Shown piece after piece: positions 11,174 through 23,700 of a stretch of 64,000 nucleotides of DNA; the first letter of the stretch is position 1, and the number at the start of each line of letters is the position of its first letter. The position numbers were made by a program, and so were the translations under genes. Below the pieces are notes generated by a model, which searched no databases, was not told the DNA's origin, and saw only the letters and a program-made list of their open reading frames with translations. The stretch covers positions 1,449,652 to 1,513,651 of the forward strand of contig JAJVDF010000137.1 in the NCBI GenBank assembly GCA_022410635.1. The letters are read 5' to 3'. Source of the stretch: Tretioscincus oriximinensis. Taxonomy: Eukaryota; Chordata; Lepidosauria; Squamata; Gymnophthalmidae.

Positions 11174-11432
11174 TGCCGATGATGATGATGATTGAAGATG
11201 ATGATGATGATGATTTATAATACACCTTTCATCAAAGGGCTGGCACACATAGATTCTGTTGCTTTCTCCATAACAGACACCCTATGAAGTACGTGGGGCT
11301 GAGAGAGTTCTAATGAACTATAACTGGCCCAAGGTCACCCCGCAAGTTTCGTGGAGGAGTGGGGAATCGAACGGGATGCTACCAAATAGGAGTCCAGCAC
11401 TCTAACCGTTGCACCAAACTTGTTACCGATAC
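11174..11432 (-). mobile_element. tRNA-derived SINE, ATC-rich tail
   Basis: Minus-strand SINE. Its tRNA-like head is read from 11432 downward. The B-box-like text is GGTTCGATTCCCC-like, the complement of GGGGAATCGAACGGGATGC. The body is recognised by the complement of CAGACACCCTATGAAGTACG and CTGGCCCAAGGTCACCC. It ends in an ATC/GAT array at 11174-11213. The family recurs at 11701, 18660, 21070, 30800 and 43675. It resembles the squamate tRNA SINE class from memory. Confidence 0.8.
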
Positions 11433-11582
11433 CAAACCTTTGCTAGAGATAATACTCAAACAGACACCCTGCACCCTAAGCTCCTGCAACATAAGTGAGG
11501 ATCCCTGGATAATTAGCCTGGCGCAGGAGCATGGAAGAGATCTCAAACAAGGGACCTTCCACACAGTCTCAAAAGAGCATAT

Positions 11583-12225
11583 AAGGGCCCATTTGCTCCT
11601 GAACCCAGTTCAAAGTATTAACTTGGACTTATAAGGCCTTAAGCAACTTGGGCCCAAAGTATATGAAGGAACACTGCCTTGCATACTGGCCTGCCTGCAC
11701 TCTATTTATTTATTTATTTATTTATTTCTACTTGTATCCCACCCTATACCCGAAGGTCTCAGGGCGGCCAACCATAGGGTGGTGCACATAGCTTTTGTTG
11801 CTTTCTTCACAACAGATACCCTGTGGAGTAGGTGGGACTGAGAGAGTTCAAAGAACTGTGACTGGCCCAAGCTCACCCAGCTGGCTTTCATGGAGGAGTG
11901 GGGAATCGAACCAGGAGACTACCAGGTACGAGTCCAACACTCAACCACTACACCAAACTGGCTCTCTCTAAGATCTTCCTGAACAGTCTCATCGCCTTCA
12001 TTCGTCAAAGGGTTACGGACTCATGGGAGAGTCTCCTCTGTGGTGGCCTCCAGGTTGTGCGCCAGGCACCTTCCCTGCCCAGTGAAGACACGCCTGGTCA
12101 CCCTGGCATTCAGCAGAACAAGTTATCCCTCTCCTTGCAGGAACTGCTAATATTTTTAACTGTCCTATTTTAACTGTATTTATGTTTTTATTTTATGTAA
12201 TCTTTGGATACAGGGCAGAGAATAA
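11583..12225 (+). mobile_element. L2 LINE 3' part, split by a SINE
   Basis: Left piece 11583-11700: CCAGTTCAAAGTATTAACTT, TATAAGGCCTTAAGCAACTT and GGGCCCAAAGTATATGAAGG match L2 coding (QFKVL-L-YKALSNLGPKYMKE). Right piece 11967-12225: GATCTTCCTGAACAGTCTC, a decayed C-terminal block, and a 3' UTR ending in TTTTAACTGTATTTATG and GGCAGAGAATAAATGTAAGG. The interruption is the SINE at 11701-11966. More diverged than the L2 copies at 3440 and 8312. Confidence 0.7.
11701..11966 (-). mobile_element. tRNA-derived SINE with L2-like 3' tail
   Basis: On the minus strand a tRNA-like head (complement of GGGGAATCGAACCAGGAGAC) and body lead into CTGAGACCTTCGGGTATAGG, a GTGGGATACAAGTAG-type stretch and an AAATAAAT tail. 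That end is the 3' terminus of L2. A shared tail is how SINEs borrow a LINE's machinery, so this copy suggests mobilisation by L2. An accidental L2 neighbour is not excluded. Confidence 0.75.
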
Positions 12226-12275
12226 ATGTAAGGAAGGAAGGTAGAAAGGAAGGAAGGAAATAAATAAATAAATGG
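12225..12275. repeat. GGAA / AAAT microsatellite
   Basis: Short GGAAGGAAGG and AATAAATAAATAA runs at the L2 3' end, probably grown from its tail. Confidence 0.7.
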
Positions 12276-14626
12276 TTTACAATCTTTTCCTGATTTATTA
12301 CTCATAAAAACTGATAAGGAGCATGATAGCCCATTCTTTTTTAAATGGGGGTGGGGGTGGGGAATCCGTCTTGCAATATTCCCTTTCTCGAGTTTGTTTA
12401 CAGAAAATAGCAAATGCCCAGACATCCATTTGTACAATGGCGTCCTATGTGCTAACAGTCCTCTCCTCTTTCTTTGTCTCTCCCTAAATTTGCACTCTTG
12501 GCTTATTGGAATGCTCGACCAAAGGAAGCGGCCTTTTGCTTTCCNTAGGCTGCCTGGGGCAAAAACGGTTAATTGCAAACTTCTGGGACCAAAGAAGAGA
12601 CTCCATATTCATTGGAGGTTAATTAGGAACAGCTATTCTGCCAGCATCATGAAACCAGCCCTACCCATAAAATCTCGAGAAGGGTGAATGGCAAATCACG
12701 AAGCACTAAAAACCCTGGCCAAGCTGCTAAAGACAATGCTGGGAAGCCAACAAACATGGATTGGTAATTTCTCCGGTTGTTAATTCTTTATGCTGTTTAC
12801 TCAGATCTTTTATTTTGTTTCTGGCCTTGGGCCATATGATGGCCACCATTTTCTCCCAATCCCTGGTCCATTCAAAAACCCCATAATTAATGTAACTGCA
12901 GTGTTACTGCCAGGGATCCAGGGATCCAGACCCACCAGAGGAACAGACTTCAGTTGGATGCCTTATGGAACCATATTTGGTATAGAATGGACAAAAACAC
13001 GCACAGGGAGATCAAAGCGAAATGTTTTGGTTAGGGCTGTTCTGANACCGATTGTATTTTGATTCATCTCCAGTCCTGAAGAACAGGACTAATCAGGGAA
13101 CAAACCCAGAACTGAATCTTGTATGTGAGTTACTGGTCTATGGTTGTCAAAGGTTTATTTGAAGCTTCCAATCCTGGTTTGAAAAATCTTAGTGGCTACA
13201 ATCGGACATACTACACTGAATGGGTTAATTTCAGACTCAAATGACTGACAGGAAGTTTATCTGCCCCTTCCACAAAGGGGGAAGGATCTTTGGATGACTC
13301 ACTTTGGGTTCAGATGGAGTGAGAAGCCAGGAAAGTCCCTGAAACCAATGAACCAATCAGGGACCCAGAAACCAGGGCTAGAGAGTCCTTGTTGCCAGGA
13401 CATGTTGGAGGCATTCGTAGAGATAGAGAAGGGAAAAGGAAGCAAGAAGTTACATTTGCATAGCGAGAACATGGCATCGTGTGGCCTGCAGCACTGCTGT
13501 CTACATGGCAGTGGTGGTCTAGAGTAGCTCCTGTTTGGCCACAAAGTTTGCATGAGCTTCAGTGGTTTCAAAGGGCTGGCAATGGAAGCTCCTAAACTTG
13601 GGACCACAAGGAACCCATTGCAGTGATGTGTTTTGATGTGCTGGTGGAATGGATCCTCTGGTAGTCAGGAGAGATAGGCAGGTTTTCTACATGCTCTGCA
13701 GGTTAGACAATGCTGATCCATTGCTAGACATTGACATTGAGGTCTTTGAGTGAACATTCTAGGTTCCATCCTGTGCCGAGGGGCCACCCCAGTGGTAGGG
13801 GAGGCCTTTGGAGGCCTTCTGCATCTCGTATTAATGTGCATATTAATAAGGTCCTGAAAGGTGCCTTGAGGAATTCTAACGTGGAACAAAGGGAACCCCC
13901 CAAAGACCCTTTTGCCACCTGTGGACAGAGCTACAAACATGGCAGTGTGCAGGTGGGACCATTTATAAGCCAGCAGGACCCTTCCCNTCTGAGGAACGTT
14001 CTGGGCTGACAGGGTGGATTAGAGATGGGATTAGAGATGCTCTATTTTTTTTTTTGCCACGTCCTTAACCTTTGTATCAGCCACACAGTAGGGCTGCATT
14101 CCCATTGCCCCTTAACGCGCGCATGACCNCAAAGCCAAAGTCCATCATTCCGACTGTGTTACCATAAAAACCGACTCGGAAGTGCTGCAGCATCGCTCTA
14201 AGCGCAGCCCACAGGTTTCTGCCCCGCAGTTCGTGGTGAAATTGCGTCGTCTCTGCTGCTTTTTGTAATTTGCGCCACTTGTACACTGACAACGGAGAAC
14301 AGACAGCAANCAGCGAGCGAGAGAGTGGGGGCTGGGGGCTCCCTTGTTTGCATTCCCTCCAGGCCCAGCAGCTTCCCCNCCTCCTGTGGAATAACAGGTT
14401 TTTCCAGCTACTGCAACACGGTGAAAGAGATTCATTGAGCACTTTCAGCTCACAGCAATTGGGGCGTTAATGTGGAATGAACACTCAGGGAATGCTCAGG
14501 TAAAATTAAGCCCTCACTTCACTTTCATTTTGGAACGATAAAACCCATTTTCCATTGGCTTTTAAAGTTCTAATGGGAACGCANCCTGGGTCTCCTCAAG
14601 GCCCCCCCACGCTGCTGAGGACTTAC
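12276..14626. other. No gene recognised; one short hairpin repeat
   Basis: This intronic stretch has no exon with splice sites that continues the TIR domain, although the next IL1RAPL2 exon should lie in this direction. A copy of the AGTCCTGAAGAACAGGACTA repeat lies at about 13035-13105. Open frames near 13300-13600 and 14077-14470 have no recognisable content. Confidence 0.4.
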
Positions 14627-14797
14627 TGCCTGTTGGGATCAGGTCTCTGTCTGGGATAAAGAGCTTGTAGCCATAGTGCTTCTCCAGGACGTCTGGCAGG
14701 ATCTCCAGAGCAAACTGTTCCTCTTCGCTCTGCTCACAGTCCAAGGCGTCAGGGTCCACTTTGGTGTAAGAAAGGTAGGCATCATATTCCTTGCAAT
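14627..14797 (-). CDS. IL1RAPL2: IL1RAPL2 exon: first half of TIR domain
   Basis: A 171-nt exon with the acceptor TTTCTTTCCAG before 14797 and the donor GTAAGT after 14627. It opens with two bases that complete an Asp codon from the preceding exon and ends one base into a codon. It encodes TIR box 1 ([10 protein letters not shown]), the linker [20 protein letters not shown], the helix [14 protein letters not shown] and box 2 ([12 protein letters not shown]). TIR domains of IL-1 receptor-family proteins lie in the cytoplasm and dimerise. Box 2 of this type ([15 protein letters not shown]) is characteristic of the IL1RAPL proteins rather than IL1RAP. EEEQFAL and [11 protein letters not shown] favour IL1RAPL2 over IL1RAPL1 as I remember them. 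No defect is seen. The exon or exons for box 3 and the C-terminal tail are not in the window. Confidence 0.93.
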
Positions 14798-17700
14798 CTG
14801 GAAAGAAACAGCAGGTTCCATTCTAGAAAAGGAGAGAAACTTATGGCACCCGGATGCCACCCCTGCCTGATGCCAGAGACACCAAACCCTGGTGCTCCTT
14901 GCTTGCACCTACTCCTGGGCGTGGGGGCTGGGAACAGGCCATTGGGGTTGGGCAACTAATGGACATCCGCTGTTAAGCATCATGTGCGCTAAGGCCGTAG
15001 GAGGAGATCCCGCTTCCGGAAGAGGAAATGACTGAATGCCATCCGGGCCTTCTGGGTGCTGAAGCTGCTTATCCTTTAGAACACTGGCTCCCGATCTTCT
15101 TCGCATTGCGACCCCATCAGTATGTCATTTCCAGTCCTGCCTGGGACTGAAAAAAATGCCATTTGCAGATCCTGGAACTGGAAATGACATCATTTATCTC
15201 CAGAACAGGAACCGGAAACGACACTGAGTGGTGGGCCTAGAGAACGGAAGTANGCCTTCGACCACACAGAAAACCCTTTGTGACCCCATTTGGGGTCGTG
15301 ACCCACAGGCTGGGAATCGCTGCTCTAGAACGTTTTCCCTTGCAGCCCTTCAACACTTGCTGCAGGCTGGGCTTTCCCTGAACGGTTGACTGCTCAGGGA
15401 CCCCTTTTCATGCTCCACTTATTGTCTTTAAGGTCAGGAGAGAAACAGGCCCCTTTTCTGAGACGCAGCAGAACAAAGCCCACGTGGAGCAGGGGGAGCT
15501 GCTGCTACTCATGGGGTTTCTATATTTTCACTTTGGTGCACAAACCCTTTGGTGGCACCAGGATTCCGTCCTTTGTGAAAAACCTGCCGGCATTAATGTT
15601 TCTATTGCCTACATTACCGCATGATTACATAGTATATTCACCCCCAAAGCTTCAACATATACTTTAAAGCATTCATTAATCAGTGGCCAATTTTTAAGGC
15701 GCAGGAACAAACTTTTATATCCCTTGTTAGAATTGTGGGTCTATTGGGAAACAGATAAGGCTGTAATAGGCAGCTCTGATGGTGCTTGCAAGCAACTATT
15801 ATTTACAGAAAATGAAAAATCAAACGCTTAATGTATTGAAGGCAAAAGTGTGGAATGCTTATAAAAAGCTAATTTTCTACCAACAANTGTAACAGGCGGG
15901 GGAAGAAATCACTGAAAGCAGCTCTAAAATAGTCAAACTTTTGGACACCAGGGAGGTTAAGTAACCAATCAGAACCTGATTATTAATTTTATTTCATTTG
16001 TGTTCTAAAAGTTATGGTAATTTCTCAAATTTCCATCAAACGGTTGCGGCCATGAACTCCTGAAAGTGGTGGGGGATCTGGAGCAAGTGCGGGCATTTAT
16101 TTTCTCAGCTAGGGAATTGATATCCATCCCTTCTTATTGAACGGAACAAGGTGTTGCTGCTTTCAGGCAGAGGATGGCATATTTTAATATGAGAGCAAGG
16201 ATACATGATGGATGGAGCAAGGCCAGATCCTGCTTCGCTCCACTTAGCAGAAGAAAATCAGCTTTTTAACCCTTACAGAGTCATGCGGCTCTTCAGCCTT
16301 CCTAGAAAGTGCAACGCGGCACAGAGATGGGGGCCGATTCAGACGATCGCTCACCCAGTCAGGTAATTAGGTAGATTATGCAGACAGATTGGTAATTGCT
16401 GCCTGGCGGCTACACAGATCTCATGACGAGGCGCTTTTTCTGTGCCGTAGAATATGGACTTCACAAACACGTATTCTGAATGCAAAGGTTTAGCATCCTG
16501 GCTGTAAGGAGCGATGAGGCTCAGGGGGAGATAAGTTACAGCGCAAGCAGAGTCCTGGGTTCCACTCCTATGATTTAGGCAAANTCCTAACTACAGACGA
16601 ATTTAAGAGGAGCCCTGCAGGAAGGGGCCGCAGCATGTCTCGTCCTGTGTCACTGGGTCCAAATTGCACCTGCTCTCAACTTCCTGCAAATGGCCTCCTG
16701 GTTAGGGCTGTCACAGGGCCGAACTTTGCACCTTTAGTGGCTGCTGCCAGGGCCGTATTTAGGCAAAATATAGATACTGGTAGCACTAAGGAGATATTAA
16801 TATTTTTTATTACTTTTATTATTATAAAACCCAAAGTAGCTGAGGGAGAGGGGGAGTAAAAGAAATAAAGTAAGTAAGTTACAGCCCATGGGCAAAATAC
16901 AGCCTAAATCCAGCCCTGGCTGCTGCACCCGAGAGTTGCAATGTTCTATCCTGGGTTTTAGGTAACCTTATTTTCTAAAAGAGGTGGCCCTCCGGGTGCT
17001 CCTGAACCACAACTCCCAGCATTCCACCCACTCCCAACACTGTCCCCACCCTGCAAAGCCAAATGGAATGTTGGGATGTTCAGGAGCAACTGGGGAGCCA
17101 CCTCTGCTTCAGAGGCACCTGCCTGTCCCACAAAGCCAGAGGCAGCACTTAAGCACCCATTCGAGAAGCCACTGACCTACCCTTGAATTTGACTGTAAGT
17201 GCGTAAGAGAAGTTCTGCTGTCCAACTAATCCAGAGTCCAACTAATCTAACCTCTAGTTCTCCCACCAGCTGCTTTTGGCCACCTCAAGCAGAAGACACC
17301 TGCTCTTGAGTCCCTGCAAATGGAGAACAGAATTTTCCTGCCCATTTTGGAGGCAGTACAATTATTATTATTATTTATAAAGTGCCATCGGTGTAGATGG
17401 TGAGGCACAGAGTGTTCATATAAAAATGGAATCAGTCAAATGAACACAGTAAGAAAAAACTAAACTTTAAAACCCAGTATGTCAGTTCCAAATGTGGAGA
17501 GAAACAACATTCATCCCAGCTGTTCAGAAGCCTGCTTACCACCTGTGGACTCGTCGCCTCCAAACACCTGCCGGTAGCAAAGCATCAGCTCTATGTTGTA
17601 GCACTTGTAGATGGTTACCAGCAGAACTAGCAGAAGTAGGATGGCTCCCAGGCCCCCAGCAAGTTCAATTTTGGAAATCAAATCTAAAATAAAAACAGCA

Positions 17701-20700
17701 ATTATGAACGGGTTGGAACATCATTGGGTTGGAACATCATTACACTAGAACTTCCCTTTCTTAAAAAGGCTTAATAGAGCACAGAAGAAGAAGAAGACGA
17801 AGAAGAAGAAGAAGACAAAGAAGAAGACGAAGAAGAAGACGAAGAAGAAGACGAAGAAGAAGACGAAGAAGAAGAAGACGAAGAAGAAGATGAAGAAGAA
17901 GAAGACGACGAAGAAGACGACGAAGAAGACGACGAAGAAGACGACAAAGAAGACGAAGACGAAGAAGAAGAAGAAGAAGAAGAAGAAGAAGAAGAAGAAT
18001 CGAGTTTTTATACCCCGCTCTTACAGTGGCTTACAGGGCTAATTTTCACTTACATCTTATTCTATCTTCCCCATCAGGTTGATGATGGTACTCGTTTATC
18101 TCTTTTGAATAGCTGAGTTGGCTAGAGCTGCAGGCTAGTAGAAGGCACTCACCCATCCCCACCTCTGACACTGGGCCTCGTACCCCATCTCCTAGATGGA
18201 AGACCATCTCCTTAGTCACTGAGCCACTGGTCTCGGTTGAACCACAGAATCCTGGAGTTGGAAGGGGCCTCCAGGGTCGTGGGGTTCAACCCCCTGCTCC
18301 ATGGAGGCTGACTGCCAAGCCTCTGTTTGAAGCCTTCCACCACAGAAGAACTCACCACTGCTTCTGGTCCTTCCATGTGCCCACGGTGACACCCTTCAGA
18401 TATTTATAGACAGCTATCACATCTCATCCCAATCTTCTCTTTTGCAGGCTGACCATTCCTAGATCCTTTAACTGATCCTCATAAGATGAGTTTTCCAGAA
18501 CATTCACCATCTTTGTAATTATTATTGGAACTTGCCCCAATTTATCAATGCTCCTTTAACTATGAGGTACCCACAGTACAGGACTCTAAATGTGGTTTGA
18601 CCATGGTAGAATGTAGATAAATAATTGTTGTTTGGCTGTTCATTTTCTGGATCTCTGTTCCTTTACTACTTGAGTGAAGGAGGAGGAAAAGAAGAAAAAG
18701 AAAGAAAAAAAGAAAAAAGAAGAAAGGGCAGGGGGGAAAGAGACAGGAGAGGAAGAAGAGGAAGACTTGGATTTTTCACCTCACTCAAAAGTGAACCTGA
18801 AGGAAATCAATGCAGTTTACATAACTTTCTGTCCTTCTCTTCACAACAGATTCTTTGTGAAGTAGGTGGGGGTTGAGAGAGCTCTGAACAACTTGAGTAG
18901 CCCAAGGTCACCCAGCTAGCTTGATGGAGTAGTGCAGAATCGAACTGGGTGGCTTCCAGATAAGCGCCTGACACCACAAGACCAGAAGTCAATCCAAGGG
19001 TTTCTTCACTGCCTAGGGGGAAAATTCCCTTCCTTTCACACTTCTTCCAGGCAGAAGCAATCCTGCTCCAGGTAGAAGTAGGAAGTATGGAGACTATATT
19101 CTCAGCCTCTCTGCATTGAACATGCTTGGCTACCCCTCCTCCCTCAGCAACTGGGTGAAAACACGTCACAAAAGGAGCTTCCAAGTCTTTGAATGTGTGG
19201 ATATGTTAGTGCACAAGACTACAGAGCACAGATAAAACACTATTTCCAAGCATCTAAATGAAACCAAACGAATCTCACTGAAAACCTCCCTTATGAAATC
19301 AGGCTGCAACGTCTGAATGTTGAAATTCAGAGCTGGCCAGACCAGGCCACAATTTATGGAATTTATTTATTTGCATTTCTATGCTGCCCTATACCGCAAG
19401 GTCTCAGGGCGGTTTCCTTTTTTNATTATTTACTAAAAAGGCATGCATGGCCATAATTCTGGTGCCAGCATCATCAGCTGTTGAAAGCCGATAGGATTTA
19501 CGATACCCATAACTCAATGGGACTGGGAGGTTCCATTCACAGGCTGAGGCTTCAAATTCTGTGCCAGGACACTTCGCTCTTAACTTTGCTTTCCAGTTCA
19601 TCCATCCATTAGAAATCACACAGTCCCAATCTGACACAATGAGAGTCACTCCAAGAACATGTGTTAATTTGTATCCACTGTCATTATAGATATTTACTGG
19701 GATGACAAACAAGATCTGGGAAAGGCATAAAGCCCTGGCAGGACACAGAAAGGGAGAAAAGGTTCATCCAGCTTTTGGAGGCGCAGGTGAGACAAGGTGG
19801 ATTATCAGCCTTGCCTTGGAATTTACACATCAAGGCAGCCATTCCAAGGTGGGAGCCCTTCCTCAATTTCTTACCTAAATATCACTGCAGAGAGAACAAA
19901 GAGAGCTCTGTCCTCCCTTGCTGTCCCACATTAATGGGTTCTATGTCTCCTATGTATCATATAGTTTATGAAATCTGGCTGCAACGTCTGGGCCACTTCA
20001 GCCTCGAAAGGCGGCGTTTGAGAAGTGATCTGACTGAAGTGTATAAAATCATGCACAGGGATGGAAAAGGTGAATAGAGGAAAAAGATTTTCTCTATCAC
20101 AAACATTTGGGCCAGGGGGCATTCTTTGAAACTGATGGGCATAAGAGTGAGGAGCTGACTTCCAGAAGAGGTTGTAGTCTTCCAATCAAGGTGATGGGAT
20201 CCAGCAGCCTGGATAGCTTTAAAACAGGATTAGACAAGTTCATGGAAGCCAACAGCTACTAGGATGGATCTCTTGAGGTGGAGCAGNAGGCAGGATTCCT
20301 GAAGGGCCATTTGAAGGGAGTGTTTTATACTTCTTCTGCTTCAGACTGCCCAGATGCAATTGGTGGAGCAGTGTAGACTATGGCAGGCCCCATATGGGCC
20401 ATTCACAAGCCAGCAGATGGCAGCATGCAGGTGGCAAATCCCGATTCCAGGAGTGGAGAACAGATAAGGGTTTTGTTCAGACTGCTCAGAGCCCTTTTGA
20501 CCCCACAATGTCCTTAAATCAGGCTTTCCTCTTAATCTAAGTGACTTCCTCCCAGNGGCAGTAGGCAGGTGCCTGTCCTGTGCAGCTTCCCTTACATGGT
20601 GGCAGAAATGTCTCAGGTTTGCATCACAATCTCTTAAGTGAAACTTTGCCTCTTCCGAGCTCTGCCGTGTGCCCAACTGGAGTAATAAAGTACGAGTTGA

Positions 20701-23700
20701 TACCTTGTTTGGATTTTTCCTATGCTCTGATCCTGCCATTGAGCCTGACAGACCCACACAGAAAGGCCTTTCGCTTGCTGAAATGATGTTCACAGTCAGT
20801 AGCATGTTTGCATGTAACATTGCAGCTAGTTGGATGATTTTCCTTCTATTTATAACCCAGACATTTAAACCAATTTCCTTGCTATATATTGAATGACGGC
20901 TAGATGGCAACAGCAGGGGGGCAACTCCGTGTGAGCCCAGGGAAGGAGCAAGTCCAGGCAGCACAAAATGGAAGGTGTCTTAGAAAGTTGTTTTTAGAAA
21001 TTGAGCTTTAAAATGGAGAAAAAGAAAAGTGTCTGAAGTATTCCAATGAGGAAATGTACTATGGGGTACAGAATGTAAAGAAGGAGAGGAAGAGGAAGAG
21101 GAAAAAGAAGAGCAGGAAGAGGAGGAAGAAGAGGAAGAGAAGCAGAAGCGGAGGAGGAAGAGGAAGAGGGGAGAAGGAAGACGAGGAGGAGGTGGAAGAG
21201 GAGGAAGAAGAAGAGACAGAGGAGGAGTAGGTTTTTATACCCCACTTTTTTCAACCTGGTGGCTATTTTTGCCCAGCTGGCTTTGTGAATTGAACACGGA
21301 GACTTCCAGATAAGAGACAACAACTGCAGCACCAGGCTGGCTCTTGAAGCATTGAACAAAATAATGTTTGGATTTTGTTCTATCTGAAATGTTTAACTGG
21401 AATACCCCAAAGAAGCTGTTCTAAGAGAGTGAAGTTCAAAGTGCCCCACTGTTTCTTCTACCTATCAGTTCCTAGGGAGACCCAGAGGGGGCAGTTGTCA
21501 GGGTATGGCCTGCAACCCACAAATTAAATGGGCATTCAGGCATTAAAAATAAATAAATAAAATTCTTCCCCAAACCAGTGCCCTGTCTTCTCCATCAACC
21601 AATAAACTACATGGAGACAAGCCCTCCAAGAACAAAGACCTTCACAAACCAATCCGCTGGGCATCCATGGGTTAAGTCCCATGAGGGCCCCCTCTATTAG
21701 CTGCCTTAAGGAGATCTTCCACCTTTCAAGGAAGAGATGGAAGCATAGCAGTCTAAGTAGGCTCACGGTTTGGTTCCACCAATAAACTGTCCCTCATTCA
21801 ACAGAGAGTTTGTTTCTTGCACAGTCATATATTGTTGTTGAACGGTCCTGGAGCTTTAGTGTGAAGAGGTTCGCATGAATATGAAGAATCAATAGATTTT
21901 TCTACCATTCCAGGTCCAGAAGAAATCAAGTGCATTACTGGTTCACTCCCGCTAGGAAGAGCAAAACAGACCACAAACCACACTCAAGACTTCGCATGGA
22001 AGCGTTTCCTCTATTCACCTTTTTTACGCAGGATGATGCTGGCGTGTTTCCGCCCATTTCTGTTTTCGACGTGACAAGTGTAGTTGGCCAAGTCAGCTTC
22101 CTTCACCACATCAAAGATCAAGGTCAGCTCCACTATTTTCTCTCCAAGGTGCTCTTTGAGAAGCCTACGAAGAAAGAAGGAGGTGATGCAACAATGGGTT
22201 GGATGTTGAAAAGGAAACAAACCTGCATACAAGAGTGCCGCAGGACCTTGCTATGCCCTTAATGGCGGCAAGTAATAATCTATAGCTTTAGAAAATCCTT
22301 TATGAAATCCAGCTGCAACACTTTGAAAGATGCTGTTTTTATTAGGTGATCTAGTTGAAGTGTATAAAATCATCCATGTGGTAGATAGAAATTATATTCC
22401 CTGTGTGACAAGGAATATAATTATTATACAATTCCAGGACAATTGTATGAAGCTGATGGGCAGAAGAACTAGCGTAGACAAGGGGAAAGTATATTTTCAA
22501 AGAGAGGCTCATTGGCCTGTGGAAATTACTTCCAGAAGAGGGAGTGGTAGTTGGATAAAGCCTGGAGAGCTTTAAGACAAGTTCATGGAAGGCAAAGGAA
22601 TAAAGTATGATGCATCTCTTGAACCTACCTCTGGGATGGAGCAACAAGAAGGACCCCTGAAGTACCATTNGCAGAGAACAGGTGCCTTCTTCAGGGCCTA
22701 CCATAGTCTACACAATAGCATGCAGATGGCAGATTGGAAAACAAGGGAAGGTTTGCCTCCTTCTGCTTGAGATACAATTGGTGGGCCACTAGGTGAGACA
22801 GAAGGCCTGACTAGATGGGCTCTGGACCCAGTCAGCAGGGCTCCTCTTAGGTTCTNTTCTGGACAACAGTTCCAACCCATAGCAAAAGACACTATCATTT
22901 CTCAAAGGTCAATGGAGCTCACCGCTGTCCTTAACTGGGAATCTAGAAGGGGCCAGGTAGGAAGGCCAAGTGCCAATCAAGACATTTTACGTTGTAACAG
23001 AAATGGACAGTTGGGCCATCTACATGCCAGTGTAGAATATGGCAGGCCCCATTCAGGACCTGCCATAATCTACACTAGCATATGGATGGCAGGCTCCTAT
23101 TCTGAGATACATCCCAGAATAAGGGTCAGTTATCGTGCTGGATGTATAAAAATTGTCATGTGGTAATGGGACAACTACTTAAATGCATTTTAGTTGTACT
23201 TTGCTCCCTTTCTAACCACCTCCAAGGGGAAAAGGACCCCCCAAATGTCCTTCTAAATAGGCTGACCAGGTGACCCCCTTGGGGGGTTGTTGTTGTTTGA
23301 AAACCCAGTCTTGGGGTGCCTCCTGGTTTTTGCTGTGTAAAAAAAAAATCAGAATTTTTTTTCCTCAACAAAAACCGGGAGGCACCCCAAGACCGGGTTT
23401 TCATCCCCCCCAAAAGGGGTCGTCTGGTCAGCCTACCTTAAGCCCCTGGGAAAGAATAACACCAGGGATTAAGCGCCATCAGGCCCAACCCTGCATTCAC
23501 TAAACCAGACGGGGCCTTCTCAGTGGTAGCCCCAGACTATGGAATAGTTTTCCCACTCGAAGTATCTCATCGCCATCTTTGAATCCATTTAGAATGTTTT
23601 TTGAAGACTCCTTTCACCTAGGCTGACCAGGTGACCCCCTTTGGGTGGGGGTGGGGTTTGAAAACCCGTTTTTGGGGAGCCTCCCGGTTTTTTTCTGAGG

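Noticed and set aside
1..14600. Next TIR exon of IL1RAPL2
   Set aside because: Searched the minus strand for the box 3 region and the conserved RLIIVLTP-type strand; not found, so it should lie outside the window.
20341..20964. 207-codon open frame on the minus strand
   Set aside because: It overlaps a CR1 3' UTR and palindromic repeat in the opposite direction and shows no protein family pattern. It lies in an IL1RAPL2 intron.
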